A model generated the notes under the pieces. The model was given only the letters and a program-made list of their open reading frames with translations. It searched no databases and was not told the origin of the DNA. Positions 8,271 through 17,214 of a DNA stretch of 64,000 nt are shown here, piece after piece. How positions within the stretch are numbered: the stretch's first letter is position 1; each line of letters begins with the position of its first letter. The DNA is taken from the NCBI RefSeq assembly GCF_018784445.1, contig NZ_WQOH01000047.1, positions 388 through 64,387 on the forward strand, written 5' to 3'. This DNA is from Gemmiger formicilis. GTDB lineage: Bacteria; Bacillota; Clostridia; Oscillospirales; Ruminococcaceae. A program made the position numbers and the translations under genes.

Positions 8271-8314
8271 AACCCCGCCCCGTCAGGAACTGCATCCTGA
8301 CGGGGCGGGGTTTT
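8271..8314. terminator. Two-way terminator between valS and the lectin gene
   Basis: An 18-base near-perfect stem (AACCCCGCCCCGTCAGGA with its complement) with a six-base loop, A-run on one side and T-run on the other. It can end both converging transcripts. Confidence 0.9.
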
Positions 8315-8357
8315 CTCGTTACAGCACAAAAATTGCAGAAAAAAAGTTCAGAGCAAA

Positions 8358-9128
8358 TTACTTGCGGCGCTTGCCCTTGGTGGTCTTGCGGGTGTTGGTC
8401 TTGGCGGCAGCGGTCTTGGCAGCCTCAACGGTCTTTTCGACGACGGGCTTTGCGGTCTCGACAGCCTTCTCAACGACAGGCTCGGCGGCCTTGACGGCCT
8501 TCTCGACGGCGGGCTTTGCAGCCTTGACAGCCTTCTCGGCAACCGGCTTAGCGGCCTTAACAGCCTTCTCAACAACAGGCTCGGCAGCCTTGACAGCCTC
8601 GGTGGCGGCCTTCTCGGCGGCAGCCTTGGCCTTGACGGCGGAAGCCTTCACACTGGTCTTGGGCTTGCGGGTGACTTCGTTGATGGTCCAGAACTGGTTG
8701 TCGCCGTTGACGTCAGCCCAAATCTGCAGCACGGTGCCGTTCTCGGTAGCCATGCCCGGGTCAAGCAGCTTGCCGGCCAGGTTGGACTTGATCTTCACGC
8801 GGCCATCGTTGGTCGGCTCAACGACCCACAGCTGGCTGGAAGCCTGTGCGCCCTCCCACTGGTGGACGCGGGTGCCGTCGCTGACGCCGCCCATGTCCAG
8901 GTCAAGCATCTTTGCGGTGAAACGGTTCTGGATGCGGTAAACTCCGTCGCCTGCTGCGACGAAGTTCCACTGCTGCCACTCGGCGTTGGCGTTGTCCCAC
9001 AGCTGGATCTTCGCGCCGTTGTCGATGTTATAGTCAGCGACTTCGACGACTTTGCCGTTGGCGGCACTGATGGTGTAGAACTTACCTTCGGTAATAACGG
9101 TCTGTGCAATTTTCTTCTTGGGTGCCAT
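8358..9128 (-). CDS. Ricin-type lectin with histone H1-like tail
   Basis: A 256-residue protein in two parts. Residues 10-155 form a ricin B-type beta-trefoil with three QxW-type repeats (EWQQWNF, SQLWVV, NQFWTI) and the matching IQLWDN/VHQWEG/LQIWAD strands, the fold that usually binds carbohydrate. Residues 160-256 form a Lys/Ala/Val/Pro tail of about ten 11-residue repeats (consensus KPVVEKAVKAA) ending KTNTRKTTKGKRRK, like eukaryotic histone H1 or bacterial H1-like proteins. There is no signal peptide or membrane segment, so it appears cytoplasmic. RBS AGGAGGGG and a strong promoter (9234-9262) suggest high expression. The combination of parts is unusual and the role unknown. Confidence 0.85.
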   Translation of the reverse strand: MAPKKKIAQTVITEGKFYTISAANGKVVEVADYNIDNGAKIQLWDNANAEWQQWNFVAAGDGVYRIQNRFTAKMLDLDMGGVSDGTRVHQWEGAQASSQLWVVEPTNDGRVKIKSNLAGKLLDPGMATENGTVLQIWADVNGDNQFWTINEVTRKPKTSVKASAVKAKAAAEKAATEAVKAAEPVVEKAVKAAKPVAEKAVKAAKPAVEKAVKAAEPVVEKAVETAKPVVEKTVEAAKTAAAKTNTRKTTKGKRRK

Positions 9129-9233
9129 AATGGAATCCCCTCCTGTGTATTGTTAAAAATAGTGTATGTAAGGCGGCCTGTTTTCCCTCTGGCCGCGTGG
9201 TCAGGCAGCGCTTTTTGCGTGTCTACGCATACT

Positions 9234-9262
9234 ATTATAACCAATTTTTCCCTCGTCGTCAA
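9234..9262 (-). promoter_or_regulatory. Promoter of the lectin gene
   Basis: On the minus strand TTGACG (9257-9262) and TATAAT (9234-9239) are spaced 17 bases apart, about 105 bases before the start codon. Confidence 0.85.
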
Positions 9263-9292
9263 CTTTTTGGCGCTGTTGCGGCATTTTGCACA

Positions 9293-9330
9293 AAAACTGC
9301 CGGGACAGCGGATGCTATCCCGGCAGTTTT
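9293..9330. terminator. Terminator after the ABC exporter operon
   Basis: A 13-base perfect stem AAAACTGCCGGGA/TCCCGGCAGTTTT with a 12-base loop. It lies 39 bases after the ABC gene stop and can work in both directions. Confidence 0.88.
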
Positions 9331-9368
9331 GATTGATTTCAGGCTGTTTTGCGACCTTTTTCGACGGT

Positions 9369-11300
9369 TTAGCTGTTCTCGGCAAAATTGCCGGTGTACA
9401 GGCGATAGTAACGGCCCTTCTGGGCAATCAGCTCGTCGTGGGTGCCGCGCTCGATGATGCGGCCCTGCTCCAACACCATGATGCAGTCCGAGTTGCGCAC
9501 CGTGGACAGGCGGTGGGCAATGACGAAGGTCGTGCGGCCATACATCAGGCCGTCCATGCCGTCCTGCACGAGCTTTTCGGTGCGGGTGTCGATGGAGGAA
9601 GTTGCCTCGTCGAGGATCAGCACCGGCGGATCCGCGACCGCTGCACGGGCGATAGCCAGCAGCTGGCGCTGACCCTGGCTCAGGTTCGTGCCATCGCCGG
9701 TCAGCATCGTGTTGTAGCCGTCGGGCAGGTGCTTGATGAAGGTATCGGCGTTCGCCAGCTTGGCGGCTGCCATGCACTCTTCATCGGTGGCGGTCAGGCG
9801 GCCATAACGGATGTTCTCCATGACCGTGCCGGTGAACAAGTGGGTGTCCTGCAAGACGATACCCAGCGAGGAACGCAGCGCGTCCTTCTCGATGGATTTG
9901 ATATCGTGGCCGTCGTACAAGATCTGGCCCTTCTGGATATCGTAGAAGCGGTTGATGAGGTTCGTGATGGTCGTCTTGCCTGCACCGGTGGAGCCGACGA
10001 AGGCGATCTTCTGGCCTGGGCGGCCGTACAGGTTGATATCGTGCAGGACGATCTTCTTCTCATCGTAGCCGAAGTCGACATCCTTAAAGACGATATCGCC
10101 CTTCAGCTCGGTATACTGGGGCTTGCCGTCAGCTCCGATGTGCTTCCACGCCCACATGCCGGTGGACTCGTTGGTCTCGGTGACGGTGTCGTCAGCGGCG
10201 TACTTCGCATGGACAAGGGTGATATCGCCCTCGTTGACTTCCGGCTTTTCATCCAGCAGCGCAAAGATACGCGCACCGCCGGCCAATGCCATGACAACAG
10301 AGTTCAGCTGCATGGAGATCTGGCTGATGGGCTGGTTGAACTGGCGGGTCAGCACCAGGAAGCTGGCCAGACCGCCCAGCGACAGGCTACCGCCAAAGCC
10401 GCTGATGACCAGCGCACCGCCGATGATGGCGCAGAGTACGTAGGACAGGTTGCCCAGCTGGCCGTTGACCGGCATTGCCACCAGAGAGTAGGCGTTGGCC
10501 TTGTCGGCACTGTGGAACAGCTCATCGTTGAGTTCGTTGAACTCCTTGATGGCGGCTTCCTCATGGCAGAAAACCTTGACGACCTTCTGGCCGTTCATCA
10601 TTTCCTCGATATAGCCGTTGACCTTGCCCAGTTCCTGCTGCTGCTTGATGAAGAACTTGCCGGAATTTCCGGTCAGGTACTTGGTTGCCAACAGCATAAC
10701 GCCGACCATAGCCAGCGCCAGCAGCGTCAGGGGGATGCTGAGGTAAATCATCGAGAACAGCACGCCGATGATGGTGACGATGGTGTTGACGAGCTGCGGC
10801 AGACTCTGGCTGATCATCTGGCGCAGGGTGTCGATATCGTTGGTGTAGACCGACATGATATCGCCGTGGGCGTGGGTGTCAAAGTATTTGATGGGCAGCG
10901 TCTGCATATGGGTGAACATTTCGTCACGCAGGTCTTTCAGCGTGCCCTGGGTGATTTTTGCCATCAGGCGGTTCTGCACAAATACGGCGCAGATGCCGAC
11001 GCAGTAGAACGCTGCCACGCGGGCGATGGCGGCGGCCAGGCCGCTGAAATCCGTGCTGCCGGAATTCAGCAGCGGCAGGATGTACCCGTCAATCAGCGTT
11101 TGGGAGAACATAACGCCCTGCAGCTGGGCGAATACCGCCAGCAGGATGCAGCAGAGCACCACAATGACCTGTGCCTTATAGCGGCTCATCACATAGGCAA
11201 GGATGCGCTTGAACACCTTGCCGGGGTTTTCGACCTTGGGGCGGGGGCCGTTATTGCGCCCGCCGGGGCCGACCTTGACAACTTTTGCCTGCTGTGCCAT
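9369..11300 (-). CDS. ABC exporter subunit, catalytic half
   Basis: A 643-residue half-transporter: six membrane helices (residues about 40-340) followed by a nucleotide-binding domain with Walker A GSTGAGKTTI, signature LSQGQRQLLAIARA and Walker B VLILDEATSSIDTRTE with the catalytic Glu. A linker of about 50 extra residues (ITLVHAKYAADD onward) comes before the nucleotide-binding domain, as in BmrD-like halves. It is coupled to the partner gene by a TAATG overlap. The pair probably exports drugs or lipids; the substrate cannot be told from sequence. Confidence 0.93.
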   Translation of the reverse strand: MAQQAKVVKVGPGGRNNGPRPKVENPGKVFKRILAYVMSRYKAQVIVVLCCILLAVFAQLQGVMFSQTLIDGYILPLLNSGSTDFSGLAAAIARVAAFYCVGICAVFVQNRLMAKITQGTLKDLRDEMFTHMQTLPIKYFDTHAHGDIMSVYTNDIDTLRQMISQSLPQLVNTIVTIIGVLFSMIYLSIPLTLLALAMVGVMLLATKYLTGNSGKFFIKQQQELGKVNGYIEEMMNGQKVVKVFCHEEAAIKEFNELNDELFHSADKANAYSLVAMPVNGQLGNLSYVLCAIIGGALVISGFGGSLSLGGLASFLVLTRQFNQPISQISMQLNSVVMALAGGARIFALLDEKPEVNEGDITLVHAKYAADDTVTETNESTGMWAWKHIGADGKPQYTELKGDIVFKDVDFGYDEKKIVLHDINLYGRPGQKIAFVGSTGAGKTTITNLINRFYDIQKGQILYDGHDIKSIEKDALRSSLGIVLQDTHLFTGTVMENIRYGRLTATDEECMAAAKLANADTFIKHLPDGYNTMLTGDGTNLSQGQRQLLAIARAAVADPPVLILDEATSSIDTRTEKLVQDGMDGLMYGRTTFVIAHRLSTVRNSDCIMVLEQGRIIERGTHDELIAQKGRYYRLYTGNFAENS

Positions 11301-13057
11301 TATGCCTCCCCTCCCTTCTCGTCAAAATCGCCGGAGCCCTTGGTCTGGCTGTTGTAGACATCCTGGTAAATCGCGTTGTTTTTCAGCAGATTGGCGGGGG
11401 TGTCAAAACCGCTGACCCTGCCGTTATCCAGCACAAGCACCTTGTCCGCATTCTCCACAGAGGAAATGCGCTGGGCAATGATAAAGACCGTCGTGCCGGG
11501 GATCTTCTCGGCAAACGAGTGGCGGATCTTCGCGTCGGTCGCGGTATCGACGGCGGAGGTGGAGTCGTCCAGAATCAGGATGCGGGGCTTTTTCAGCAGC
11601 GCACGGGCAATGCAGAGGCGCTGCTTCTGGCCGCCGGAGACGTTGTTGCCGCCCTGCTCAATGTGGGTCTGGTACTTATCGGGGAAGCGCTCGATAAATT
11701 CATCGGCGCAGGCCTGCTTGCAGGCATCTTCGATCTCGGCGTCGGTAGCGTCGGGGTTGCCCCAGCGCAGGTTCTCGGCGATCGTGCCGCTGAACAGCTC
11801 GTTCTTCTGCAGCACCATGGCGACGTTGTTGCGCAGCGTCTCCAAATCGTAGCGGCGCACATCGACGCCGCCGATGGTCACGCTGCCCTCGGTCACATCG
11901 TACAGACGGGGCAGCAGCTGCACAAGGCTGGACTTAGCCGAGCCGGTACCGCCGATGATGCCGATGGTCTGGCCGGACTGGATATCGAGGTTGATATCCT
12001 CCAGCGCCTTCTTTCCATCCTTTTTATAGGCAAAGCTGACGTGGTCGAACTTGACGGAGCCGTCCTTAACTTCCATGATGGGGTCCTCGCCGTTGGTCAG
12101 ATCGGACTGCTCGTCCAGGACCTCGGCCACGCGCCTGGCGGAGGCCATAGACATCGTGATCATAACAAAGACCGTCGAGAGCATCATCAGGCTCATGAGG
12201 ATGTTCATGCAGTAGCTCAGCATACTCATCAGGTCGCCGGTGGTAAAGGTCGTTGCGCCGGAGCTGACGATGAGCTGTGCGCCGATCCAGGAGATGATCA
12301 GGATGCAGCTGTACACGGTCAGCTGCATGAGCGGGGCGTTCCAGGCCAGAATCATTTCCGCACGCATCAGCAGGCGGCGGACGTTCTCGCTGGCTTTCTG
12401 AAACTTCTCGCCCTCGAACTTCTCACGCACATAGGCCTTGACCACGCGGATGGCGGAGACGTTCTCCTGCACGCTCTCGTTCAGGTCATCGTACTTGCGG
12501 AAAGCCTCGCCAAAATACTTGGTGGCACGGGTCATGATGAACACCAGTGCGCATCCCAGCAGAATGACGGCGATCAAGTAAATGTTGGCCAGCTGGCGGT
12601 TGATGGTGTAGGACATGATGAGCGCCACGATCATGCTGGCGGGTGCGCGGATGGACATACGCAGCAGCATCTGGTAGGCATTCTGAATGTTCGTCACATC
12701 AGTGGTCATACGGGTGACAAGGCCCGCAGTGGAGTATTTGTCAATGTTGGCAAAGCTGAAAGTCTGGATGTTTTCAAACATCGCACGGCGCAGGTTGCGG
12801 GCAAAGCCGGTGGCCGCATGTGAGCCGGCAACAGCGCCGAGAATACCGAACAACAGGCCGAACAGCGCAGCCACGATCATCTGAGCGCCGACGGTGTAGA
12901 TGACCTGCATATTGCCCGGCGTGACGCCGTTGTCAATGATGGAGGCCATGAGCTTCGGGATGATCATTTCCATGATGACTTCCGCAATCATAAACAGCGG
13001 CGTCAACACAGAGACGAGCCGAATGCCCTTGGTTTCACGTCCGAGTGTTTTTAACAA
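11300..13057 (-). CDS. ABC exporter subunit, degenerate-site half
   Basis: A 585-residue half-transporter with N-terminal membrane helices and a nucleotide-binding domain: Walker A GGTGSAKSSL, signature VSGGQKQRLCIARAL and Walker B ILILDDSTSAVD. The Asp in place of the catalytic Glu after Walker B marks the degenerate site of heterodimeric exporters such as BmrC/BmrD and TM287/288. It stands between the MarR gene and the second half-transporter and is surely transcribed with both. Confidence 0.93.
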   Translation of the reverse strand: MLKTLGRETKGIRLVSVLTPLFMIAEVIMEMIIPKLMASIIDNGVTPGNMQVIYTVGAQMIVAALFGLLFGILGAVAGSHAATGFARNLRRAMFENIQTFSFANIDKYSTAGLVTRMTTDVTNIQNAYQMLLRMSIRAPASMIVALIMSYTINRQLANIYLIAVILLGCALVFIMTRATKYFGEAFRKYDDLNESVQENVSAIRVVKAYVREKFEGEKFQKASENVRRLLMRAEMILAWNAPLMQLTVYSCILIISWIGAQLIVSSGATTFTTGDLMSMLSYCMNILMSLMMLSTVFVMITMSMASARRVAEVLDEQSDLTNGEDPIMEVKDGSVKFDHVSFAYKKDGKKALEDINLDIQSGQTIGIIGGTGSAKSSLVQLLPRLYDVTEGSVTIGGVDVRRYDLETLRNNVAMVLQKNELFSGTIAENLRWGNPDATDAEIEDACKQACADEFIERFPDKYQTHIEQGGNNVSGGQKQRLCIARALLKKPRILILDDSTSAVDTATDAKIRHSFAEKIPGTTVFIIAQRISSVENADKVLVLDNGRVSGFDTPANLLKNNAIYQDVYNSQTKGSGDFDEKGGEA

Positions 13058-13074
13058 GTGATATTTCCCCTCTC

Positions 13075-13569
13075 TTAGTTGGTATTTCCCTCTTCCAGAA
13101 TGTGCTGCGCGTTGCGCAGGGTTTGTTCCAGCACAGCGCGGGCGACGGCGGCCTGCTGCGGGTCAATGCCCTTCTGCAGGTCACTTTCAAACTGTGCGAT
13201 GCTGGCTTCAATTTCCGCATGACAGGCGCGGCCCTTGTCGGTGGCGACAAGCCGTTTCAAGCGGGCGTCCTTCTCGACGGCGCAGCGGGTGATGAAACCG
13301 TCCTGCTCCATGCCCTGCAAAAGGGCGGTGACGCTGGAACGGCGAATGTTGAACCACTGTTCAATATCGCGCTGGTAGACATCCCGCCCGTTGCGGTTGG
13401 CGCGGACGATGTCGCCAAGCACCATGCCCCGCACACCGGAAAGATCCGGGTTGACGCCGGAAATGCGGGCATCGAGCGCCCTGCGTATGACCCGCGCACT
13501 CTGGTTCAGCAGTGCGCCGAAGTGAACATCGGCACAGCAGCCGCAGTCATTTGGCGATGGTTCGTGCAT
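13075..13569 (-). CDS. MarR-family transcriptional regulator
   Basis: A 164-residue winged-helix protein, first gene of the exporter operon, 17 bases before the ABC gene. The helix-turn-helix lies around YQRDIEQWFNIRRSSVTALLQGMEQDGFI (residues 80-110), followed by the wing and RLKRLVATDKG. A His/Cys-containing N-terminus (MHEPSPNDCGCCADVHFG) is unusual and may bind metal or sense oxidation. It probably represses its own operon at the inverted repeat found at 13605-13635. Confidence 0.9.
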   Translation of the reverse strand: MHEPSPNDCGCCADVHFGALLNQSARVIRRALDARISGVNPDLSGVRGMVLGDIVRANRNGRDVYQRDIEQWFNIRRSSVTALLQGMEQDGFITRCAVEKDARLKRLVATDKGRACHAEIEASIAQFESDLQKGIDPQQAAVARAVLEQTLRNAQHILEEGNTN

Positions 13570-13604
13570 GATTTCCTCCCTTCCCTGTTGATTTTGCGAT
13601 AATC

Positions 13605-13683
13605 AGTTAGATTGTGGATTGTTCGCCTTCTAACTATTCGTTTGCGTACTTTACTAGTATATCACAGGTTTGGGGAATGTCAA
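13605..13683 (-). promoter_or_regulatory. Promoter and likely MarR operator of the exporter operon
   Basis: On the minus strand TTGACA (13678-13683) and TATACT (13656-13661) are spaced 16 bases apart. Downstream, inside the leader, is a perfect inverted repeat AGTTAGA-N17-TCTAACT (13605-13635). Its position just before the MarR gene suggests that the regulator binds there and blocks transcription. Confidence 0.7.
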
Positions 13684-13730
13684 GAGGTTTTTTAGGTTGT
13701 GTCTGCGGGGCTTTGCGTGCGCGTTTGCCA

Positions 13731-15536
13731 TCAGCCGCCGCTTTCCGGCTCCACCCCCAAATACGGCAGCGCCTTTCTTAGTACCTCAGCGCACACCGGG
13801 CCGGAGAGCGCCCCACCGCTGGTGGTCCAGCTGTGGGGTTCATCCAAGCAGATCAGCACCGCAATTTTCGGGTCGTCTATGGGCGCGACCGACACAAAGC
13901 TTGCAATGCGCGCCCCCTCGTTGGCGCTGTCCAGCTTCTGGCTCGTACCGCTCTTGCCGCCGACACGGTAGCCTTCCAGCGCGGCCTGTTTGCCGGTGCC
14001 GCCGGTCACGACGCCCTCCATCAAGCGGCGCATCGTGGCCGAGGTTTCCTCGCTGATGACCCGCCGCTTCACGGTCGGCGCCATTTCCTTTATAATAGTC
14101 CCGTCCGGGGCCGTGATTTTCGCCACCACATAGGGCTGCATCAGCTCACCGCCGTTCACCACCGCACAAACCGCTGTGAGCATCTGTAAATAGCTGACCT
14201 TGCTGCTCTGCCCAAAGGAACAACTCGCCAGCTCCACCGGGCCCATTTTATCCGCCGTGTAATACTCGCTGCGGCGTATCTCGCCCGGCAGGTCGATACC
14301 CGTTGCCTCCCGCAGGCCGAAGTCCGCAAAATAATCGCAGAAACGTTCTTTCCCGAGACGTGCGCCGATTTGGATAAAGCAGGGGTTGCAGCTGACCGCC
14401 AGCCCCCGGGCAAATGTCTCGGTGCCGTGGATGTGCCCATTGGCGCAGCGGAACCGCGTACCTGCGACAGAAATTTTACCTGCGCAGGTAAAATAATCTG
14501 TGGCCCTGCACGCGCCGGAGTCCAGCGCCGCCGACGCCGTGATGAGCTTGAACACGCTACCCGGCTCGTACAGGTCGCTGATGGCCTTGTTGCGCCACTG
14601 GGCCTGCTGAGCTTTTTGCAGTGCGGTGCTGCGTTCCTCGCCGCTCAGGGCGTTCACGGTGTCGCGGACTTCCTTATTTATAAGAGTGCGCGGCGCATTG
14701 GGGTCGTAGTCTGGTTGGCAGGACATGGCCAGCACCGCGCCGGTGTGGACGTCCATCACGATGCCGACGCCCCGCTCGGCGACATGGTGCTCCTCCACGG
14801 CGGCGGCCAGGGCACTTTCGAGCCAATGCTGGATGTTCGCGTCGATGGTCAGCGTCAGTGTGTTGCCGGGTACGGCGTCCACCAGCGTTTGGTAGTGGGT
14901 GGGCAGGTCGTACCCCCAGGCGTTCTTGGCGGTCAGGATGCGCCCATTCTTCCCGGTCAATTCATCGTTGTAGCGCAGTTCCAGCCCCCACAGGCCCGCG
15001 TTGTCCACATCGGTAAAGCCCAGGATGCCGCCCATAAAGTTTCCTTCCGGGTAGACGCGCTTGGTGTCCTGGCGTATCTGCACGCCATCCACGCCGTTGG
15101 CCGTGCACCAGTCCCGCACGGCATCGGCCATATCTTTATCCACACGGCGGCGCAAAAGGCAGTCGTTGGAGCTGCGCTGGCTGAATTTTGCCAGCGTATC
15201 GTCATAATCCAGTTCCAAGATCTCGCTCAGCGCCCGGGCAGCGGGTTCAACTTTGTCGTCGGCCATTTCCCGCGGGGCGGCGCGGATGGTCCAGCAGGTC
15301 TTGCTGGCGGCCAGCAGCGTGCCGTCGGCGGAGTAAATCTCCCCGCGGGCGGCGGGCAGCGTGGCCCCGCGCAGCTGTTGGTCGGCGGCACGGGCCGCGT
15401 AGCCGCCGGGGTCACGCAGCATCAGGATGAACAGCCGCACGACCAGCCCGCCCAGGCACCCCACCGCCAGCACCGCCGCCAAAAGCCGCGTGCGCAGGCG
15501 CATTTTTGCGTTTTGCTGCGGCGTAATATGACGCAT
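13731..15536 (-). CDS. Class B penicillin-binding protein (FtsI/SpoVD type)
   Basis: A 601-residue transpeptidase for cell-wall cross-linking. It has one N-terminal membrane helix (residues about 15-37), a dimerisation domain (GATLPAARGEIYSADGTLLA) and a transpeptidase domain with the active-site SxxK in EPGSVFKLITA, SxN in AVSCNPCF and KSGTS near the end. The protein ends soon after the catalytic domain, so it lacks the PASTA domain common in SpoVD. I chose the ATG with AGGGGG seven bases upstream (MRHITPQQ) over an upstream in-frame ATG without a good RBS. It may serve division or spore cortex; no neighbour settles this. Confidence 0.88.
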   Translation of the reverse strand: MRHITPQQNAKMRLRTRLLAAVLAVGCLGGLVVRLFILMLRDPGGYAARAADQQLRGATLPAARGEIYSADGTLLAASKTCWTIRAAPREMADDKVEPAARALSEILELDYDDTLAKFSQRSSNDCLLRRRVDKDMADAVRDWCTANGVDGVQIRQDTKRVYPEGNFMGGILGFTDVDNAGLWGLELRYNDELTGKNGRILTAKNAWGYDLPTHYQTLVDAVPGNTLTLTIDANIQHWLESALAAAVEEHHVAERGVGIVMDVHTGAVLAMSCQPDYDPNAPRTLINKEVRDTVNALSGEERSTALQKAQQAQWRNKAISDLYEPGSVFKLITASAALDSGACRATDYFTCAGKISVAGTRFRCANGHIHGTETFARGLAVSCNPCFIQIGARLGKERFCDYFADFGLREATGIDLPGEIRRSEYYTADKMGPVELASCSFGQSSKVSYLQMLTAVCAVVNGGELMQPYVVAKITAPDGTIIKEMAPTVKRRVISEETSATMRRLMEGVVTGGTGKQAALEGYRVGGKSGTSQKLDSANEGARIASFVSVAPIDDPKIAVLICLDEPHSWTTSGGALSGPVCAEVLRKALPYLGVEPESGG

Positions 15537-15626
15537 ACGCTCTGCCCCCTTCCCCATACAATAAGCGTATGAGCCCGCGATGGGCAAAATGACGAATTAT
15601 CGGCAGTAAATTCTCCGTATTGTCGA

Positions 15627-15663
15627 TTGACCATTTAGACATAAAGGGTGTATACTGTATACA
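15627..15663 (+). promoter_or_regulatory. Promoter with palindrome over the -10 box of the alcohol dehydrogenase gene
   Basis: TTGACC (15627-15632) and TATACT (15651-15656) are 18 bases apart. The -10 box lies inside a 15-base palindrome TGTATACTGTATACA (15649-15663), the usual form of a repressor site. A looser repeat TTTGA-N10-TCAAA follows at 15670-15689. Confidence 0.65.
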
Positions 15664-15731
15664 ATAGATTTTGACATTTAATTATCAAAGTCAAAAAAGA
15701 GCATTTTATTTATATAAGGAGGCATAACCCT

Positions 15732-16949
15732 ATGGCTAGATTTACTTTACCTCGTGACCTGTACCACGGCCCCAACGCGCTGGAAGCACTGAAAACACTG
15801 CCCGGCAAACGCGCGATGATTTGCGTCGGCGGCGGCTCGATGAAGCGTTTCGGCTTCCTGGACCGTGCGGAGGCGTACTTAAAAGAGGCCGGCATGGAGG
15901 TTGAGCTGTTTGAAGGCATCGAGCCTGACCCGTCGGTCGAGACAGTCATGAAGGGCGCTGCCGCTATGGAAAAATTCCAGCCCGACTGGATCGTCGCAAT
16001 CGGCGGTGGCTCCCCCATCGATGCCGCCAAGGCCATGTGGATCAAGTACGAGTACCCCGATATCACCTTTGAGGATATGTGCAAGGTGTTCGGCATCCCG
16101 CCGCTGCGCCGCAAGGCCCATTTCTGCGCCATTTCTTCCACCTCCGGCACCGCGACCGAGGTCACGGCGTTCTCCATCATCACCGACTACGAGAAGGGTA
16201 TCAAGTACCCCATCGCCGACTTTGAGATCACCCCCGATGTCGCCATCGTTGACCCAGAGCTGGCCCACACCATGCCTAAGAAACTCGTCGCCCACACCGG
16301 TATGGACGCCATGACCCACGCCATCGAGGCTTATGTTTCCACCGCCAACTGCGACTTCACCGACCCGCTGGCCCTGCACGCCATCGAGATGATCCAGGCG
16401 GATCTCGTCGGCAGCTACAACGGCGATATGGAAAAGCGCGATGCAATGCACAACGCCCAGTGCCTGGCCGGTATGGCGTTCTCGAACGCTTTGCTGGGCA
16501 TCGTCCACAGCATGGCCCACAAGACCGGTGCGGCCTTTGCTGATTACGGCGCCCACATCATCCACGGCGCAGCCAACGCCATGTACCTGCCCAAGGTCAT
16601 TGCCTTCAACGCGAAGGATCCGACCGCCAAGGCACGCTATGGCGTTATCGCTGACAAGATGCACCTGGGCGGCGCGAACGACGACGAGAAGGTCGATCTG
16701 CTCATCAAATACCTGCGCGGCATGAACGACGATTTGAACATCCCGCACTGCATCGGCCACTACGGCCCCGACTCCTACCCCGCAGAGCAGGGCTTCGTGC
16801 CGGAGAATGTCTTCCTTGAGAGACTGCCCGAAATCGCCAAGAACGCGATTGCCGACGCCTGCACCGGTTCCAACCCGCGCCAGCCCAGCCAGGAAGAGAT
16901 GGAAAAGCTGCTGAAGTGCTGCTACTACGACACCGAGGTCGACTTCTAA
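15732..16949 (+). CDS. Iron-containing alcohol dehydrogenase
   Basis: A 405-residue group III dehydrogenase (Fe-ADH) that reduces an aldehyde to an alcohol with NAD(P)H. Visible motifs are the nucleotide loop VAIGGGSPIDAAKAM near residue 95, SSTSGTATEVTAFSIIT near 140, and metal ligands in GMDAMTHAIEAY (Asp and His), GIVHSMAHKTGAAF and GAHIIHGAANA. The family includes butanol and 1,3-propanediol dehydrogenases; the substrate is not readable. The gene is transcribed alone, with RBS AGGAGG and a terminator behind it. A palindrome over its promoter suggests regulation. Confidence 0.92.
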   Translation: MARFTLPRDLYHGPNALEALKTLPGKRAMICVGGGSMKRFGFLDRAEAYLKEAGMEVELFEGIEPDPSVETVMKGAAAMEKFQPDWIVAIGGGSPIDAAKAMWIKYEYPDITFEDMCKVFGIPPLRRKAHFCAISSTSGTATEVTAFSIITDYEKGIKYPIADFEITPDVAIVDPELAHTMPKKLVAHTGMDAMTHAIEAYVSTANCDFTDPLALHAIEMIQADLVGSYNGDMEKRDAMHNAQCLAGMAFSNALLGIVHSMAHKTGAAFADYGAHIIHGAANAMYLPKVIAFNAKDPTAKARYGVIADKMHLGGANDDEKVDLLIKYLRGMNDDLNIPHCIGHYGPDSYPAEQGFVPENVFLERLPEIAKNAIADACTGSNPRQPSQEEMEKLLKCCYYDTEVDF

Positions 16950-17009
16950 ACCAGATTTATTCCTAACTTTAACAAGCCCGCAGCAACCTCCAAGCTGCTG
17001 TGTTCCCCT

Positions 17010-17050
17010 GCCCCGGCCGCGTCCCTCTGCGGCCGGGGCCTTGTTTTTTT
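17010..17050 (+). terminator. Terminator after the alcohol dehydrogenase gene
   Basis: Perfect 11-base stem GCCCCGGCCGC/GCGGCCGGGGC with an eight-base loop, then TTGTTTTTTT. Confidence 0.9.
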
Positions 17051-17151
17051 GTAAAGTGGGCAATATCCTTGCGATTTGATTTTTCGCCATTTTGGCTGCA
17101 AACGCTGCCGTTACAATGTTTTACGCTATATTTTGAACAAGTGTCAAAACG

Positions 17152-17180
17152 TTGATTTCGTATAAATTTTGCGGTATAAT
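17152..17180 (+). promoter_or_regulatory. Promoter of the MATE gene
   Basis: TTGATT (17152-17157) and consensus TATAAT (17175-17180) are 17 bases apart, 34 bases before the start codon. Confidence 0.85.
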
Positions 17181-17214
17181 AACGGTAAAATCCAAGAAAA
17201 AAAGGAGTAATTTC

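Noticed and set aside
9333-12823. Two long plus-strand open frames opposite the ABC genes
   Set aside because: They mirror GC-rich third positions of the transporter genes; the translated text is repetitive and unlike any family.
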